Numbered from the stretch's first letter, positions 40,462 to 49,361 are shown. The stretch is DNA of 54,232 nucleotides from CAZPAV01 sp964584755 (GCA_964584755.1 CAZPAV010000016.1:1-54232); one strand, 5' to 3'. Numbers and translations: made by a program. Notes: generated from the letters alone by a model not told the origin.

Positions 40462-40917
40462 TCAGGTCTCGTCCGCGGCGGCGAGGGCCTCCCAGCGGGA
40501 GGGTTCGACGTCGGGCGGAGGGGGGCCCGGGTGGCCCGCGGCGAAGGCGACGACGATCCCGTCGGCTCCCGCGTCGCGCAGGAGACGCGCTCCGAGCGGC
40601 CCGTGCCCCCGGTAGGCCCGCCACCGGGTCGGGAGGGGAAGCCGGACCGCATCGCACACCGTGGCCACGACGCGACGAACGACGCCGAGCCGGGTCGCCG
40701 CCTTCCCCACGTCGTGGAGCAGTGCGGCGACGAAGAGCTCACCGTCGTCGGGGAGCACCCGGGCGACACGACGGGCGACCTCGAGGGCGTGACGCTGGTC
40801 GGCCGCCTGCTGGGACCAGAAGAGTGCGGCGAGCCGGGGCGGGAGTCGCCCCGCCACCAGATCCTGCTCCTCGGGCCCGAGGGGCCGGGCGCGCAAGGTC
40901 CCCAGGAAGCGCCGCAC
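40462..40917 (-). CDS. HD-domain phosphohydrolase
   Basis: This protein of about 151 residues carries the HD signature: an upstream His in QQAADQRHALEVARRVAR and the His-Asp pair in ALLHDVGKAATRLG. Such domains hydrolyse nucleotides or phosphodiesters with divalent metals. The start is uncertain. GTG at 40917 gives VRRFLGTLRARPLGPEEQ with an AAGGGG site at acceptable distance, but the frame stays open into the dksA-like gene. M. tuberculosis has a parA-like gene before scpA, which is not seen here. Confidence 0.7.
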   Translation of the reverse strand: MRRFLGTLRARPLGPEEQDLVAGRLPPRLAALFWSQQAADQRHALEVARRVARVLPDDGELFVAALLHDVGKAATRLGVVRRVVATVCDAVRLPLPTRWRAYRGHGPLGARLLRDAGADGIVVAFAAGHPGPPPPDVEPSRWEALAAADET

Positions 40918-40946
40918 GAGATGGAACCCCTTGGTGGGAGCGGCGC

Positions 40947-41297
40947 TCAGGCGTGCACCTTGCACGGCACGCAGAGACGTGAGGTGGGGCGGTACGCGAG
41001 ACGGTCGGGCCCGATGGGCTGCCCGCACCGTTCGCAGATCCCGTACGTTCCCTGCTCGATCCGGACGAGTGCGGCGTCCACCTCGTCGAGGAGCCCCTTG
41101 ATGGTGTCCACCAGTCCGAGGATCTCGGTGCGCTCCGCCGTGGCCGCACCGGCGTCGGCGAACGCGTCCCCGTACTCGACCTCGCCGGTGAGGTTCCCGG
41201 ACTCGTCCGCTCCCAACTCCCCGAGCTGATGCACGAGTCGTTCCCGCTCCGCCCGGAGGGCGGTCTCGGCCGCCGTGGTGTCGATCGTCGAATCCAT
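40947..41297 (-). CDS. DksA/TraR C4-type zinc-finger protein
   Basis: This 116-residue protein has an N-terminal coiled coil (ETALRAERERLVHQLGELG) and a C-terminal zinc finger CERCGQPI ... LCVPC (Cys-x2-Cys, Cys-x2-Cys) with the IEQGTYGICERCG context of DksA/TraR proteins. These bind the RNA polymerase secondary channel or act as general stress cofactors. It is shorter than E. coli DksA, as usual in actinobacteria. Confidence 0.87.
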   Translation of the reverse strand: MDSTIDTTAAETALRAERERLVHQLGELGADESGNLTGEVEYGDAFADAGAATAERTEILGLVDTIKGLLDEVDAALVRIEQGTYGICERCGQPIGPDRLAYRPTSRLCVPCKVHA

Positions 41298-41309
41298 CTC
41301 GGCCTCGAG

Positions 41310-42200
41310 TCAGGTACTCCGTGGATGCGAGGTGACGAACACCTCGAGGAGATGCTGGGGTGACACTCGCGTGTACACCTGGGTCGTGCCGATACTAGCG
41401 TGACCGAGGAACTCCTGGACGGTACGCAGGTCGGCGCCGCCCTCGACCATGTGCGTGGCCGCCGAATGCCGTAGCACGTGGGGGGAGATCCGCCGCTCCG
41501 GGATGCCGGCGGCGACGGCGGCGCGGCGCACCAGATACCAGATCCCCTGACGGCTCAGCGGCGCGCCCCGCAGGTTGAGGAACACCCGTCCCGGGTCCCG
41601 CCCGCCGCCGAGCAGCCGACGACGCACCGGCAGGTACCGCTCGAAGGCCGTGCGTGCGTACCGGCCCAGCGGCACGAGTCGCTGCCGGTCGCCCTTGCCT
41701 CTCAGGAGAACGATGCCCTCCTCGAGGTCGACGTCGAGGAGCTCGAGTCCCACCGCCTCCGACACCCGGCACCCGGTGCCGTAGAGGAACTCGAGGAGCG
41801 CCGCATCCCGCGCTCCGCGGCGCGTCCCCGCCTCGGGTGTCGCCAGCAGGCGCTCCACCTCCTCCACGGTGAGGGCCTTGGGGAGCGCCCGGGCTCGCCG
41901 CGGGTTCACGAGGAGCACGGTGGGGTCCTCTGCGACGAGGCCCTCGGCGACGAGGAAGCGGTGGAACCCACGCAGCGTCGAGATCTTCCGGGCGACCGTC
42001 GTCGGGGCGAGGCCCCTCCGGTGGAGCTCCGCCACGAACGCCGCCACCGCCTCCGGATCGGGCGACAGGGCGCGGCGCTCCAGGAACCGCCGGTACTCGG
42101 CGAGGTCCCTCCGGTACGCCGCCACCGTGTTCGCGGAGAGTCCCCGTTCGGCACGCAGCGCGCCGAGGTACTCCCGGACGCCCGCGGCGAGGTCGCTCAT
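41310..42200 (-). CDS. xerD: Site-specific tyrosine recombinase XerD
   Basis: This 296-residue chromosome-dimer-resolution recombinase has an N-terminal SAM-like domain (REYLGALRAERGLSANTVAAYRRDL) and catalytic residues Arg in YGTGCRVSEAVGL, Lys in LLRGKGDRQRLVP, HVLRHSAATHM, LGHASIGTTQVYTRV. It overlaps the NUDIX gene (ATGA) in the conserved pyrG-nudix-xerD order, which distinguishes it from the phage integrase at 228-1355. Confidence 0.95.
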   Translation of the reverse strand: MSDLAAGVREYLGALRAERGLSANTVAAYRRDLAEYRRFLERRALSPDPEAVAAFVAELHRRGLAPTTVARKISTLRGFHRFLVAEGLVAEDPTVLLVNPRRARALPKALTVEEVERLLATPEAGTRRGARDAALLEFLYGTGCRVSEAVGLELLDVDLEEGIVLLRGKGDRQRLVPLGRYARTAFERYLPVRRRLLGGGRDPGRVFLNLRGAPLSRQGIWYLVRRAAVAAGIPERRISPHVLRHSAATHMVEGGADLRTVQEFLGHASIGTTQVYTRVSPQHLLEVFVTSHPRST

Positions 42201-42733
42201 GATCCCGCGGCGAGGAACAGTCCGATCATCGTCTTCGCGTCGGCGATCCGTCCGGCCCGTACCGCCGCGAGCGCCGCCGTCACGCTCATGCGGACGATCC
42301 GCGCGTCACGCTCCTCGGCCCCCACCGGTGCCGGATCCCCTCCCTCGGTGACGGCCGCCCGGTAGATGGCGATCCGCTCGTCGCTGAAACCCGGCGTGGT
42401 GAGGATCGTGGCCAGGTGATCGAGACGTTCCGCCACGACGCCGACCTCCTCGACGAGCTCCCGGCGCGCCGTGGCCTCGGGATCCTCCCCGGGAACGTCG
42501 AGCTTCCCGGCCGGGATCTCGAGGAGGCGGCGCCCCACCGGGGCCCGGAACTGCTCGATGAGCACCACGTCGTCTCCGAGGAGCGGGACGACGGCCACGG
42601 CCCCCGGGTGCCGGACCACGATGCGCGCCACCGCCTCCCCGTCGGGACCGGCGAGGTGGAGCCGGTCCATGCGCAGGAACGCCGCCTCGGCGAGCGTGCG
42701 CGCGCCCACGAGCCGGAACCCCGGTCCGGCCAC
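42197..42733 (-). CDS. NUDIX hydrolase, ADP-ribose-pyrophosphatase type
   Basis: This 178-residue protein has a full Nudix box (GKLDVPGEDPEATARRELVEEVGV) and the ADPRase-typical upstream RAPVGRRLLEIPAG. It likely hydrolyses ADP-ribose or related nucleoside diphosphates. GTG at 42733 follows the pyrG stop by one base, so translation is coupled. The pyrG-nudix-xerD order matches Rv1699-Rv1701 of M. tuberculosis. Confidence 0.92.
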   Translation of the reverse strand: MAGPGFRLVGARTLAEAAFLRMDRLHLAGPDGEAVARIVVRHPGAVAVVPLLGDDVVLIEQFRAPVGRRLLEIPAGKLDVPGEDPEATARRELVEEVGVVAERLDHLATILTTPGFSDERIAIYRAAVTEGGDPAPVGAEERDARIVRMSVTAALAAVRAGRIADAKTMIGLFLAAGS

Positions 42734-42734
42734 G

Positions 42735-44393
42735 TCAGCGACCGGTCGTCTCGGGCACTCGGAGCCCGGTGGTCTCCGGGAGGGACGTCGTCCGTCGCTT
42801 CCGGGCGAGCGCGGCGGCGACGAACCCGGCGAACAGCGGGTGTGGCGCATCAGGGCGCGACGTGAACTCCGGGTGGAACTGTGAGGCGATGAAGAACGGG
42901 TGGGCCGGGAGCTCGATGACCTCGACGAGACGGTCGTCGGGCGACAGGCCACTGAGGCGAAGGCCTCCCTCCTGGAGCTCGGAGCGGTAGCGGTTGTTGA
43001 CCTCCCAGCGGTGTCGGTGCCGTTCGTAGATGACGGGTTCGCCGTAGAGGCGCCGTACCAGCGAGCCCTCGGCGAGCTTCGCCGGGTACAGGCCCAGCCG
43101 CATGGTCCCACCCTTGTCCTCGACGTCGACCTGGTCCTCCATGAGGTCGATGACGGGGTAGGCCGTCGTCGGATCGAACTCCGAGCTGTGGGCGTCCCGG
43201 TGGCCGAGCACGTTGCGGGCGTACTCGATGACGGCACACTGCAGGCCGAGGCAGAGACCGAGGAAGGGAACGCCGCTCTCGCGCGCGTACCGCACCGCCT
43301 GGATCTTCCCCTCGACGCCGCGGATCCCGAACCCGCCGGGCACGAGGATGCCGTCGACGCCGTCGAGGTGCGTCTCGGCGAGGAGCCCGTCCGCCTCGTC
43401 GCTCGGGATCCACCGCAGATCGACGGCGACGTCGTTGGCGAGCCCTCCGTGCCGCAGTGCCTCCACCACCGAGAGGTAGGCGTCGGGGAGGTCGACGTAC
43501 TTGCCGACGATGCCGATCGTGACCCGGTCCGCGGGGTTCGCCATGCGGTCGACGATCTCGCGCCAGTCGTCGAGCTCCGGCTCCTCGGTCTCGAGCTCGA
43601 GGGTGCGGCAGACGACGGTGTCGAGCCCCGCCTCGTGGAGGGCGAGCGGCACCTCGTAGATGTTCGCCACGTCGACCGCGTTGATGACCGCGTCGGACTC
43701 GACGTCGCAGAAGAGGCTGACCTTCCGCCGGGCCCCGTCGTCGAGGGGACGATCCGAGCGGACCACGATGACCTCCGGCATGATGCCCCGGCTCCGCAGC
43801 TCGGCGACCGAGTGCTGGGTGGGCTTCGTCTTCAGCTCCTCGCTGGTGGCGAGGTAGGGCACGAGGGTCACGTGGATGTAGCAGGTGTTCCCCGGGCCCA
43901 CGTCCTTGCGTACCTGGCGAATGGCCTCGAGGAACGGCAGGCTCTCGATGTCCCCGACCGTGCCGCCGACCTCGGTGATGACGACGTCGACGTCGTCACG
44001 CTGCCCGAGACGCCGGATGCGGGCCTTGATCTCGTTGGTGATGTGCGGGATCACCTGCACGGTGGCTCCGAGGTAGTCGCCGCGGCGCTCCTTGCGGATG
44101 ACCGACTGGTAGATGGCCCCGGTGGTGACGTTCGAGTCCCTGCCGAGCCGGGCGCCGGTGAACCGCTCGTAGTGCCCGAGGTCGAGATCCGTCTCCCCCC
44201 CGTCGTCGGTGACGAACACCTCCCCGTGCTCGAAGGGGTTCATCGTTCCCGGGTCGACGTTGATGTAGGGGTCGAGCTTCTGGAGGAGCACCCGCAGGCC
44301 CCGGGACTTGAGGAGCCGCCCCAGGGACGCCGAGGTGATGCCCTTCCCCAGGCTCGACGTCACCCCGCCGGTGACGAACACGTGCTTGGCCAC
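42735..44393 (-). CDS. pyrG: CTP synthase
   Basis: This 552-residue enzyme converts UTP to CTP with glutamine. The N-terminal amidoligase domain begins KHVFVTGGVTSSLGKGI and contains KLDPYINVDPGTMNP. The C-terminal class-I glutamine amidotransferase has the nucleophile Cys in PFLGLCLGLQ and the catalytic His-Glu in SQFHPEF. GTG at 44393 follows GAGGAG. It is preceded by its own promoter. Confidence 0.98.
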   Translation of the reverse strand: MAKHVFVTGGVTSSLGKGITSASLGRLLKSRGLRVLLQKLDPYINVDPGTMNPFEHGEVFVTDDGGETDLDLGHYERFTGARLGRDSNVTTGAIYQSVIRKERRGDYLGATVQVIPHITNEIKARIRRLGQRDDVDVVITEVGGTVGDIESLPFLEAIRQVRKDVGPGNTCYIHVTLVPYLATSEELKTKPTQHSVAELRSRGIMPEVIVVRSDRPLDDGARRKVSLFCDVESDAVINAVDVANIYEVPLALHEAGLDTVVCRTLELETEEPELDDWREIVDRMANPADRVTIGIVGKYVDLPDAYLSVVEALRHGGLANDVAVDLRWIPSDEADGLLAETHLDGVDGILVPGGFGIRGVEGKIQAVRYARESGVPFLGLCLGLQCAVIEYARNVLGHRDAHSSEFDPTTAYPVIDLMEDQVDVEDKGGTMRLGLYPAKLAEGSLVRRLYGEPVIYERHRHRWEVNNRYRSELQEGGLRLSGLSPDDRLVEVIELPAHPFFIASQFHPEFTSRPDAPHPLFAGFVAAALARKRRTTSLPETTGLRVPETTGR

Positions 44394-44418
44394 TGCACTC
44401 CTCAAGCTTGGACACCGC

Positions 44419-44424
44419 ATTGTA
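44419..44424 (-). promoter_or_regulatory. -10 box upstream of pyrG
   Basis: The minus strand reads TACAAT, a 5-of-6 match to the vegetative -10, 25 bases before the pyrG GTG. The region 17-18 bp upstream lacks a good -35. It lies in the 67-bp gap after recN and would drive the ten-gene run down to cmk. Confidence 0.5.
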
Positions 44425-44460
44425 TCGTCGCCCCGAAGCGAACCCGGTTTCCAGAACCTG

Positions 44461-46059
44461 TCAGGGTTGGCGGGCCAGCTCGAGCAGCTCGGCGGCGTGC
44501 TCCCGTCCCTTGGCGCTCTCGGGAAGCCCGGCGAGCATCCGACTCAGCTCCTCCACCCGCTCCTCCCCCACGACCCGGTGGACGACGGCGGTGTTTCCGC
44601 TCCGCCGCACGACGATGTGCCGGTCGGCGAAGGCCGCCACCTGCGGCAGGTGGGTCACGCAGAGCACCTGCCGGCCCCGGGCGAGCGCGGCGAGCTTCCG
44701 ACCGAGTGCCAGGGCCGTGGCACCCCCCACCCCGGCGTCGATCTCGTCGAAGGCGAGGACGTCGACCTCGCTCGAGCCGGCGGCGAGACGCAGCGCGAGG
44801 ACGAGGCGGCTCAACTCGCCCCCGGAGGCCACCCGCGCCAGCGGTCCCGGGCGCAGCCCCTCGTCCGAGGCGAACTCGAGCGACACCCGATCGGCTCCGG
44901 TCGGTCCGGGCTCGGTGGGCTCGATCCGGAAGCGCACGACCGGCGCCGCGAATCCCAACTCCTCGAGCTGATCGACCGCCGCCGCGCCGAGGCGCTCCGC
45001 CGCCCGATGCCGCGCCTCCCGCAGGTCCGCGGCGGCCTCCCGGAGCCGCTCCTCGGCGGCCTCGAGCTCCTCCTCGAGCCGATCCGCCTGCCCGAGCAGG
45101 GTCTCGAGCTCCTCCGCCCGTCGCGCCGCCCCCTCCCCGAAGGCGAGGACCTCCTCGAGGGTCTCCCCGTACTTGCGACGGAGGTCCCCGAGCCGGGCCA
45201 CACGCGCCTCGAGCGCCGCCAACGTCCCGGGGTCGCGCTCCAGGTCGATGCCGACGCGTGCCAGCTCCCCGGCGAGCTCCCCGAGGAGCTCCGCCACCTC
45301 CTCGGCCTGGCCGACGACCTCGCCGAGGCTCGGATCGGTACGTGCCGCGGCCCGCAGGGCGCGGATGGCCGTCTCGAGCGCTCCGGCCGCGCCGTCCTCC
45401 CCCAGCGCCGTCGACGCCGTCGCCAGCTCGGCGGCGAGTTCCTCGGCGTGCCGCAGCCGCGTCACGGCGCGCTCCAGCTCGACGTCCTCGCCCGGGCCGA
45501 AACCCGCCTCGGCGATCTCCGTCGCCTGGAAGCGCACGACGTCGAGCTCGCGCTCGAGGGCGCGCCGATCTCCTCCGATCAGGTCGCGCCGCAGCCGCAG
45601 CTCCGTCGTCTCCGCCCAACGGGTCCGGTACCGCCCGGCCGCCGCCGCGCCCCCCTCGTCGAGGCTCCCGTCGAGGAGGAGCCGGGCGCCGCTCCCAGCG
45701 GCGAGCCGCAGGTGATCGTGCTGGCCCACGATCTCCACGAGGCCTCGGGTCCGTTCGGCGAGGGCACGGGCGGGCACCATGGCACCGTCGAGGTAGGCAC
45801 GGCTCCGACCCGCCCCCACCCGCCGAGCCACCGTCAGCTCGGTCTCGTCGAACACGAACCTGGCCTCGACGAGGATCTCGTCGCCGGAAGGGCCGATCCG
45901 TTCCCGGCGCGCCGGCTCTCCGGCGAGGAGCCGGAGCGCTCCGAGCAGCAGCGTCTTGCCGGTTCCCGTCTCCCCCGTCACGACGACGAGGCCGGGGCCC
46001 GGCTCCAGGCCGGCCTCGGCGATGAGACCCAGGTTCCGGACGTGCAGCTCGTCAAGCAT
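44461..46059 (-). CDS. recN: DNA repair ATPase RecN
   Basis: This 532-residue SMC-like repair protein has Walker A VTGETGTGKTLLLGAL near the N-terminus, a long central coiled coil rich in Glu/Arg/Ala (about 150-365), the signature ASGGELSRLVLAL and Walker B VLAFDEIDAGVGG. Members act on double-strand breaks. It starts 8 bases before the nadK stop, in the conserved tlyA-nadK-recN order. Confidence 0.97.
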   Translation of the reverse strand: MLDELHVRNLGLIAEAGLEPGPGLVVVTGETGTGKTLLLGALRLLAGEPARRERIGPSGDEILVEARFVFDETELTVARRVGAGRSRAYLDGAMVPARALAERTRGLVEIVGQHDHLRLAAGSGARLLLDGSLDEGGAAAAGRYRTRWAETTELRLRRDLIGGDRRALERELDVVRFQATEIAEAGFGPGEDVELERAVTRLRHAEELAAELATASTALGEDGAAGALETAIRALRAAARTDPSLGEVVGQAEEVAELLGELAGELARVGIDLERDPGTLAALEARVARLGDLRRKYGETLEEVLAFGEGAARRAEELETLLGQADRLEEELEAAEERLREAAADLREARHRAAERLGAAAVDQLEELGFAAPVVRFRIEPTEPGPTGADRVSLEFASDEGLRPGPLARVASGGELSRLVLALRLAAGSSEVDVLAFDEIDAGVGGATALALGRKLAALARGRQVLCVTHLPQVAAFADRHIVVRRSGNTAVVHRVVGEERVEELSRMLAGLPESAKGREHAAELLELARQP

Positions 46060-46849
46060 GCTCCAACCCGAACTGGTGCCGCACCGCCTGGGGGAAGGGG
46101 TGGCGACCCAGGCTGAGGAAACGGGCGCGTCGTTCGCCGCGCCGGACCTCGACGTGCTCCCCGGGCTCGGCGACACCCAACTCCCGCCCGTCCACGTTGA
46201 TGCGCGCCGGCCGATCGATCTCGACGGTCAGTCCCACGACGGCGTCGGGAGCGAGGATGATGGATCGCGACAGCAGGCTGTGCGGCGCCACCGGGGTGAG
46301 TACGAGGGCCTCCACGCCGGGATCCACCACGGGCCCGCCGGCGGCGAGCGAGTACGCGGTCGAGCCCACCGGTGTCGCCACGATGATCCCATCCGTCCGG
46401 TACCGGGCGAACGGGTGGCCGTTGATCGTCACCCCGATCTGGACGATGCGCTGGGCGACGACCTTCTCCACGACGACGTCGTTGATGGCGTACCCGAGGC
46501 GGTCGCGATGGCGCACCTCGGCGGTCATCCGCTCCACCACGGTGAGGCGGTCGGCGCGGAGCGCCCCGACGAGGTCCTCGAGCTCCTCGACCGCGAACTC
46601 CGCCAGGTACCCCACGCGTCCCACGTTGATGCCCGCGACGGGGAGGTCCGCCTCCAGCGCGAGGCACGCGGCGCGCAGCACCGTGCCGTCACCGCCGACG
46701 CCCACGATCGCCTCGACCTCCGCCGGTGGCCGCGCCCCGTCGAGTCGGACCACCGCGATCCCCTCCTCGTCGCAGCGCCGCGCCAGGGCCTGCGCCACCT
46801 CGTCGGCCCGCTCCCGCTCGTGACGCACCACGACGCCGATCGTCCTCAC
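46052..46849 (-). CDS. nadK: NAD kinase
   Basis: This 265-residue ATP- or polyphosphate-dependent NAD kinase has the GGDGT motif in IVGVGGDGTVLRAA, GYLAEF, INDVVVEK, and the glycine/serine motif TPVGSTAYSLAAGGP. GTG at 46849 overlaps the tlyA stop (GTGA). It overlaps recN by 8 bases. Confidence 0.97.
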   Translation of the reverse strand: MRTIGVVVRHERERADEVAQALARRCDEEGIAVVRLDGARPPAEVEAIVGVGGDGTVLRAACLALEADLPVAGINVGRVGYLAEFAVEELEDLVGALRADRLTVVERMTAEVRHRDRLGYAINDVVVEKVVAQRIVQIGVTINGHPFARYRTDGIIVATPVGSTAYSLAAGGPVVDPGVEALVLTPVAPHSLLSRSIILAPDAVVGLTVEIDRPARINVDGRELGVAEPGEHVEVRRGERRARFLSLGRHPFPQAVRHQFGLEHA

Positions 46850-47634
46850 GGTGTCTCCTCCGCGACCGCAGCCGCGATCTGCGCCTCCCCCACCCGGCCC
46901 GGCCCCCGGCGGGCCCAGAGGAGGAACTCCCGGTTCCCTCGCGCCCCGCGGATCGGCGACGGAGTGACGCCCTGGGTACCGACCCCGAGCGCCGCGAACG
47001 CGGCGACGACGCCGTCGATCACCTCCCGCCACACGTCGGGGTCGCGTACGATCCCCCCGCGACCCACCCGCTCCCGGCCCGCCTCGAACTGCGGCTTGAC
47101 GAGGAGGATCCAGTCGGCGTCGGCACCGCCCAGGTACGCCAGGACCGGGGCCACGACCCTCAGGGAGATGAAGGACAGATCGGCGACGACGAGGGAGAAG
47201 GGGCCGCCGATCGCCGCGGGGTCCACGTGGCGGACGTTCGTGCGTTCCACGACCTCGACGCGCGGGTCCTCCCGCAGCCGCCAGTGGAGCTGCCCGTACC
47301 CGACGTCCAGCGCGGTGACCCGCCGGGCACCGTGCTGCAGCAGGCAGTCGGTGAACCCCCCGGTGCTCGCGCCGACGTCGATGGCCTCCCGACCGGTGGG
47401 ATCGACCCCGAACCGGCGGAGCGCGGCCTCGAGCTTCACGCCGCCCCGCCCCACGTACCGGGCCGGGGGCGCCAGGATCCGGACCGGCTCGTCGGGGGCG
47501 ACGAGCGTACCGGCCTTGGGTCGGGCCACGCGCCCGACGCGCACGCGGCCGTCGGCGATGGCCCGACGGGCCTCGGCACGGCTGGCGGCGAGCCGGCGAC
47601 GGACGAGCTCGAGATCGAGACGGCGGCGGCTCAG
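46846..47634 (-). CDS. tlyA: TlyA family rRNA (cytidine-2'-O)-methyltransferase, apparent CTG start
   Basis: This protein of about 262 residues has an N-terminal S4 domain (SRRRLDLELVRRRLAASRAEA) and a Rossmann methyltransferase domain with YVGRGGVKLEAAL, DVGASTGGFTD, ADLSFISLR and LLVKPQFE. The S4 domain needs a start at or near 47634, where the only plausible codon is CTG. It follows a GGAGGGGGG ribosome-binding site and overlaps the upstream stop as CTGA, the same coupling used elsewhere with ATG and GTG. The next ordinary start (GTG near 47544) would remove most of the S4 domain. TlyA 2'-O-methylates 16S and 23S rRNA. Confidence 0.88.
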   Translation of the reverse strand: MSRRRLDLELVRRRLAASRAEARRAIADGRVRVGRVARPKAGTLVAPDEPVRILAPPARYVGRGGVKLEAALRRFGVDPTGREAIDVGASTGGFTDCLLQHGARRVTALDVGYGQLHWRLREDPRVEVVERTNVRHVDPAAIGGPFSLVVADLSFISLRVVAPVLAYLGGADADWILLVKPQFEAGRERVGRGGIVRDPDVWREVIDGVVAAFAALGVGTQGVTPSPIRGARGNREFLLWARRGPGRVGEAQIAAAVAEETP

Positions 47635-47816
47635 GAGGTCCCCCCCTCCACGTCCTCGACGTCGATGGCGTCGAGGACCGCTCCCAGACGCGTGGCCAGC
47701 TCCTCGGCCGTCGTGACCGCCGCGGCAGGGTCCGCGGCGGCGAGTGGTTCGAGCATCGCGGCGGGGTCGGGAGGATCCTCTCCCGGGTTCACTTCGGGCG
47801 GGCGCGTATCATCCAT
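47631..47816 (-). CDS. Small acidic conserved-position protein upstream of tlyA
   Basis: This 61-residue acidic protein is rich in Pro, Asp and Ala, with a helical C-terminal half (EELATRLGAVLDAIDVEDVEGG). I cannot assign a function. In M. tuberculosis a similarly small ORF (Rv1693) occupies the same position before tlyA. It is probably leaderless. A GATAAT box ends 6 bases before the ATG. The stop overlaps the tlyA CTG. Confidence 0.7.
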   Translation of the reverse strand: MDDTRPPEVNPGEDPPDPAAMLEPLAAADPAAAVTTAEELATRLGAVLDAIDVEDVEGGTS

Positions 47817-47822
47817 GGGGCC

Positions 47823-47828
47823 ATTATC
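47823..47828 (-). promoter_or_regulatory. -10 box of a leaderless promoter for the small ORF-tlyA-nadK-recN unit
   Basis: The minus strand reads GATAAT (5 of 6 with TATAAT), ending 6 bases before the ATG at 47816, so the start codon coincides with the predicted first transcribed base. It lies in the 37-bp gap to the divergent rhomboid gene. Confidence 0.5.
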
Positions 47829-47853
47829 GCCTCCCGCCCGGACGGACCGCACC

Positions 47854-48594
47854 GTGCTGCCGCTGCGCGACATCAACCCCACCCGTATCACGCCCGTCCT
47901 CACGCTCCTCCTGATCGCGGCGAACGTCCTCGTCTTCTTCCTCCTGCAGCACCCCACGGATCCCGAGGAGCAGGCCCGCTTCACCTACGAGCACGCCGTC
48001 ATCGCCTGCGAGGTGGTCACCGGTGCCCCGCTCACGGTCACCGAGATCCGCCGCGGCGTCTGCTCCACCCGGCCCGGTCGGCCCGTCTTCCCCGACAAGA
48101 ACGTGTACGCCGCGGCGATCGTGTCGCTCTTCCTCCACGGGTCCGTCCTCCACCTCCTGGCGAACATGTGGTTCCTCTGGATCTTCGGCAACAACGTCGA
48201 GGAGGCCTTCGGCCGGCTCGGGTACGCCCTCCTCTACCTGCTCGCCGGAGTCACGGCGACCGCGGCGTTCGTCGCCGCCCAGCCCGCGTCGACCTTCCCC
48301 CTGGTGGGGGCCTCCGGAGCCATCGCCGGGGTCCTCGGCGCCTACGCGGTGCTCTTCCCCCGCGCCCAGGTCCTCACCCTGCTCTTCGTCTTCTTCGTGC
48401 CCATCCCGGCCATCGTGTTCCTCGTCCTCTGGTTCGTCAGCCAGTTCTCCATGCCCGACCCCAGCGTCGCCTGGCAGGCCCACGTGGCGGGCTTCCTCTT
48501 CGGAGCCGCCGTCGCGGGAGTGTTTCGCGCCCCCTTGCGGGCGCGCCTGGCCCGGATCCATCACCGAGCACCGGTGGGGCCGCCGATCGCCTGA
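47854..48594 (+). CDS. Rhomboid-family intramembrane serine protease
   Basis: This 246-residue membrane protein has the rhomboid core: VLHLLANMWFLWIFGNNVEEAFG (oxyanion Asn), catalytic Ser in VGASGAIAGVLGAY and catalytic His in WQAHVAGFLFG. About six spans are visible. It cleaves membrane-protein substrates within the bilayer. GTG at 47854 has no obvious ribosome-binding site. The 3' end overlaps the convergent HAD gene by 34 bp. Confidence 0.92.
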   Translation: MLPLRDINPTRITPVLTLLLIAANVLVFFLLQHPTDPEEQARFTYEHAVIACEVVTGAPLTVTEIRRGVCSTRPGRPVFPDKNVYAAAIVSLFLHGSVLHLLANMWFLWIFGNNVEEAFGRLGYALLYLLAGVTATAAFVAAQPASTFPLVGASGAIAGVLGAYAVLFPRAQVLTLLFVFFVPIPAIVFLVLWFVSQFSMPDPSVAWQAHVAGFLFGAAVAGVFRAPLRARLARIHHRAPVGPPIA

Positions 48595-49361
48595 GGAAGC
48601 CGGGCGATCGAGTCGAGAACGAGGTCGGGGCGGTACCGGCCCGGGACGCCGCTCGCGTCCTCCGTCACCCCGCTGAGGACGAGGACCTTCCGCCACCCCA
48701 TGGCCGCGGCCATCGCCAGGTCCGTCTCCGGCCGGTCCCCCACCATCCACACCGGCTCCGCCCCGAGGAGCCCGGCCACGAGACGGCATGTGGGGGGATG
48801 GGGTTTGCCGCAGACGAGCGGCTCCACACCGGTGGCGGTGCGCACCGCCGCCACGATGGCCCCGGCTCCGGGGTACAGCCCGTCGGGCATGGGGAAGGTC
48901 CGGTCGGTGCCGGTCGCCACGAAGGTCGCACCCCCGAGGATGGCCTGCACCGCGTCCGCGAGCCGTCGGTAGGTGAGGTCGAGGTCGAGGGCGACGACCA
49001 CGGCCTCCGCCGCTTCGGGATCGGTCGTGACCGAGATGCCGGCCTCATCGAGCAGCCTCACGAGACCGGCGCCTCCGAGCACGAGTGCTCGGCTCACCTT
49101 GCCCCGCAGCGCGGCCGCGGTGGCCATCCCCGAGGTGACGACCGTGGCGGGGTCGGCGGGGAATCCCGTCCGCTCCTCGATGTGTCGCGCCACCGTGTCG
49201 GGCGTCATGCGCGAGTTGTTCGTCACGAAGACGATGCGAAAGCCACGGTCGCGCAGGGTCTCCAAGGCTCGGCCCGCCCCCGGGATCCCCACCGCGCCCC
49301 GGTAGAGGACGCCGTCGAGGTCCACGACGAGGGATCCGGGCCCGCCCGCCGTCGTGTCCAC
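48561..49361 (-). CDS. HAD-IIA-family phosphatase (NagD-like)
   Basis: This 266-residue HAD hydrolase has motif I VVDLDGVLYRG, motif II VFVTNNS, the Lys region LVCGKPHP, and motif IV VGDRPETDLAMAAAMGW. Members dephosphorylate sugar phosphates, glycerol-3-phosphate or nucleotides. It occupies the position of Rv1692 (a HAD phosphatase) relative to tlyA. GTG at 49361 follows GGGAGGTGG. Confidence 0.92.
   Translation of the reverse strand: MDTTAGGPGSLVVDLDGVLYRGAVGIPGAGRALETLRDRGFRIVFVTNNSRMTPDTVARHIEERTGFPADPATVVTSGMATAAALRGKVSRALVLGGAGLVRLLDEAGISVTTDPEAAEAVVVALDLDLTYRRLADAVQAILGGATFVATGTDRTFPMPDGLYPGAGAIVAAVRTATGVEPLVCGKPHPPTCRLVAGLLGAEPVWMVGDRPETDLAMAAAMGWRKVLVLSGVTEDASGVPGRYRPDLVLDSIARLPQAIGGPTGAR

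Noticed and set aside
42900..46025. A 1041-codon plus-strand open frame opposite pyrG and recN
   Set aside because: It has low-complexity Arg/Pro/Ala composition and no domain, and lies fully antisense to two unmistakable genes. Such frames are expected by chance at this GC content.
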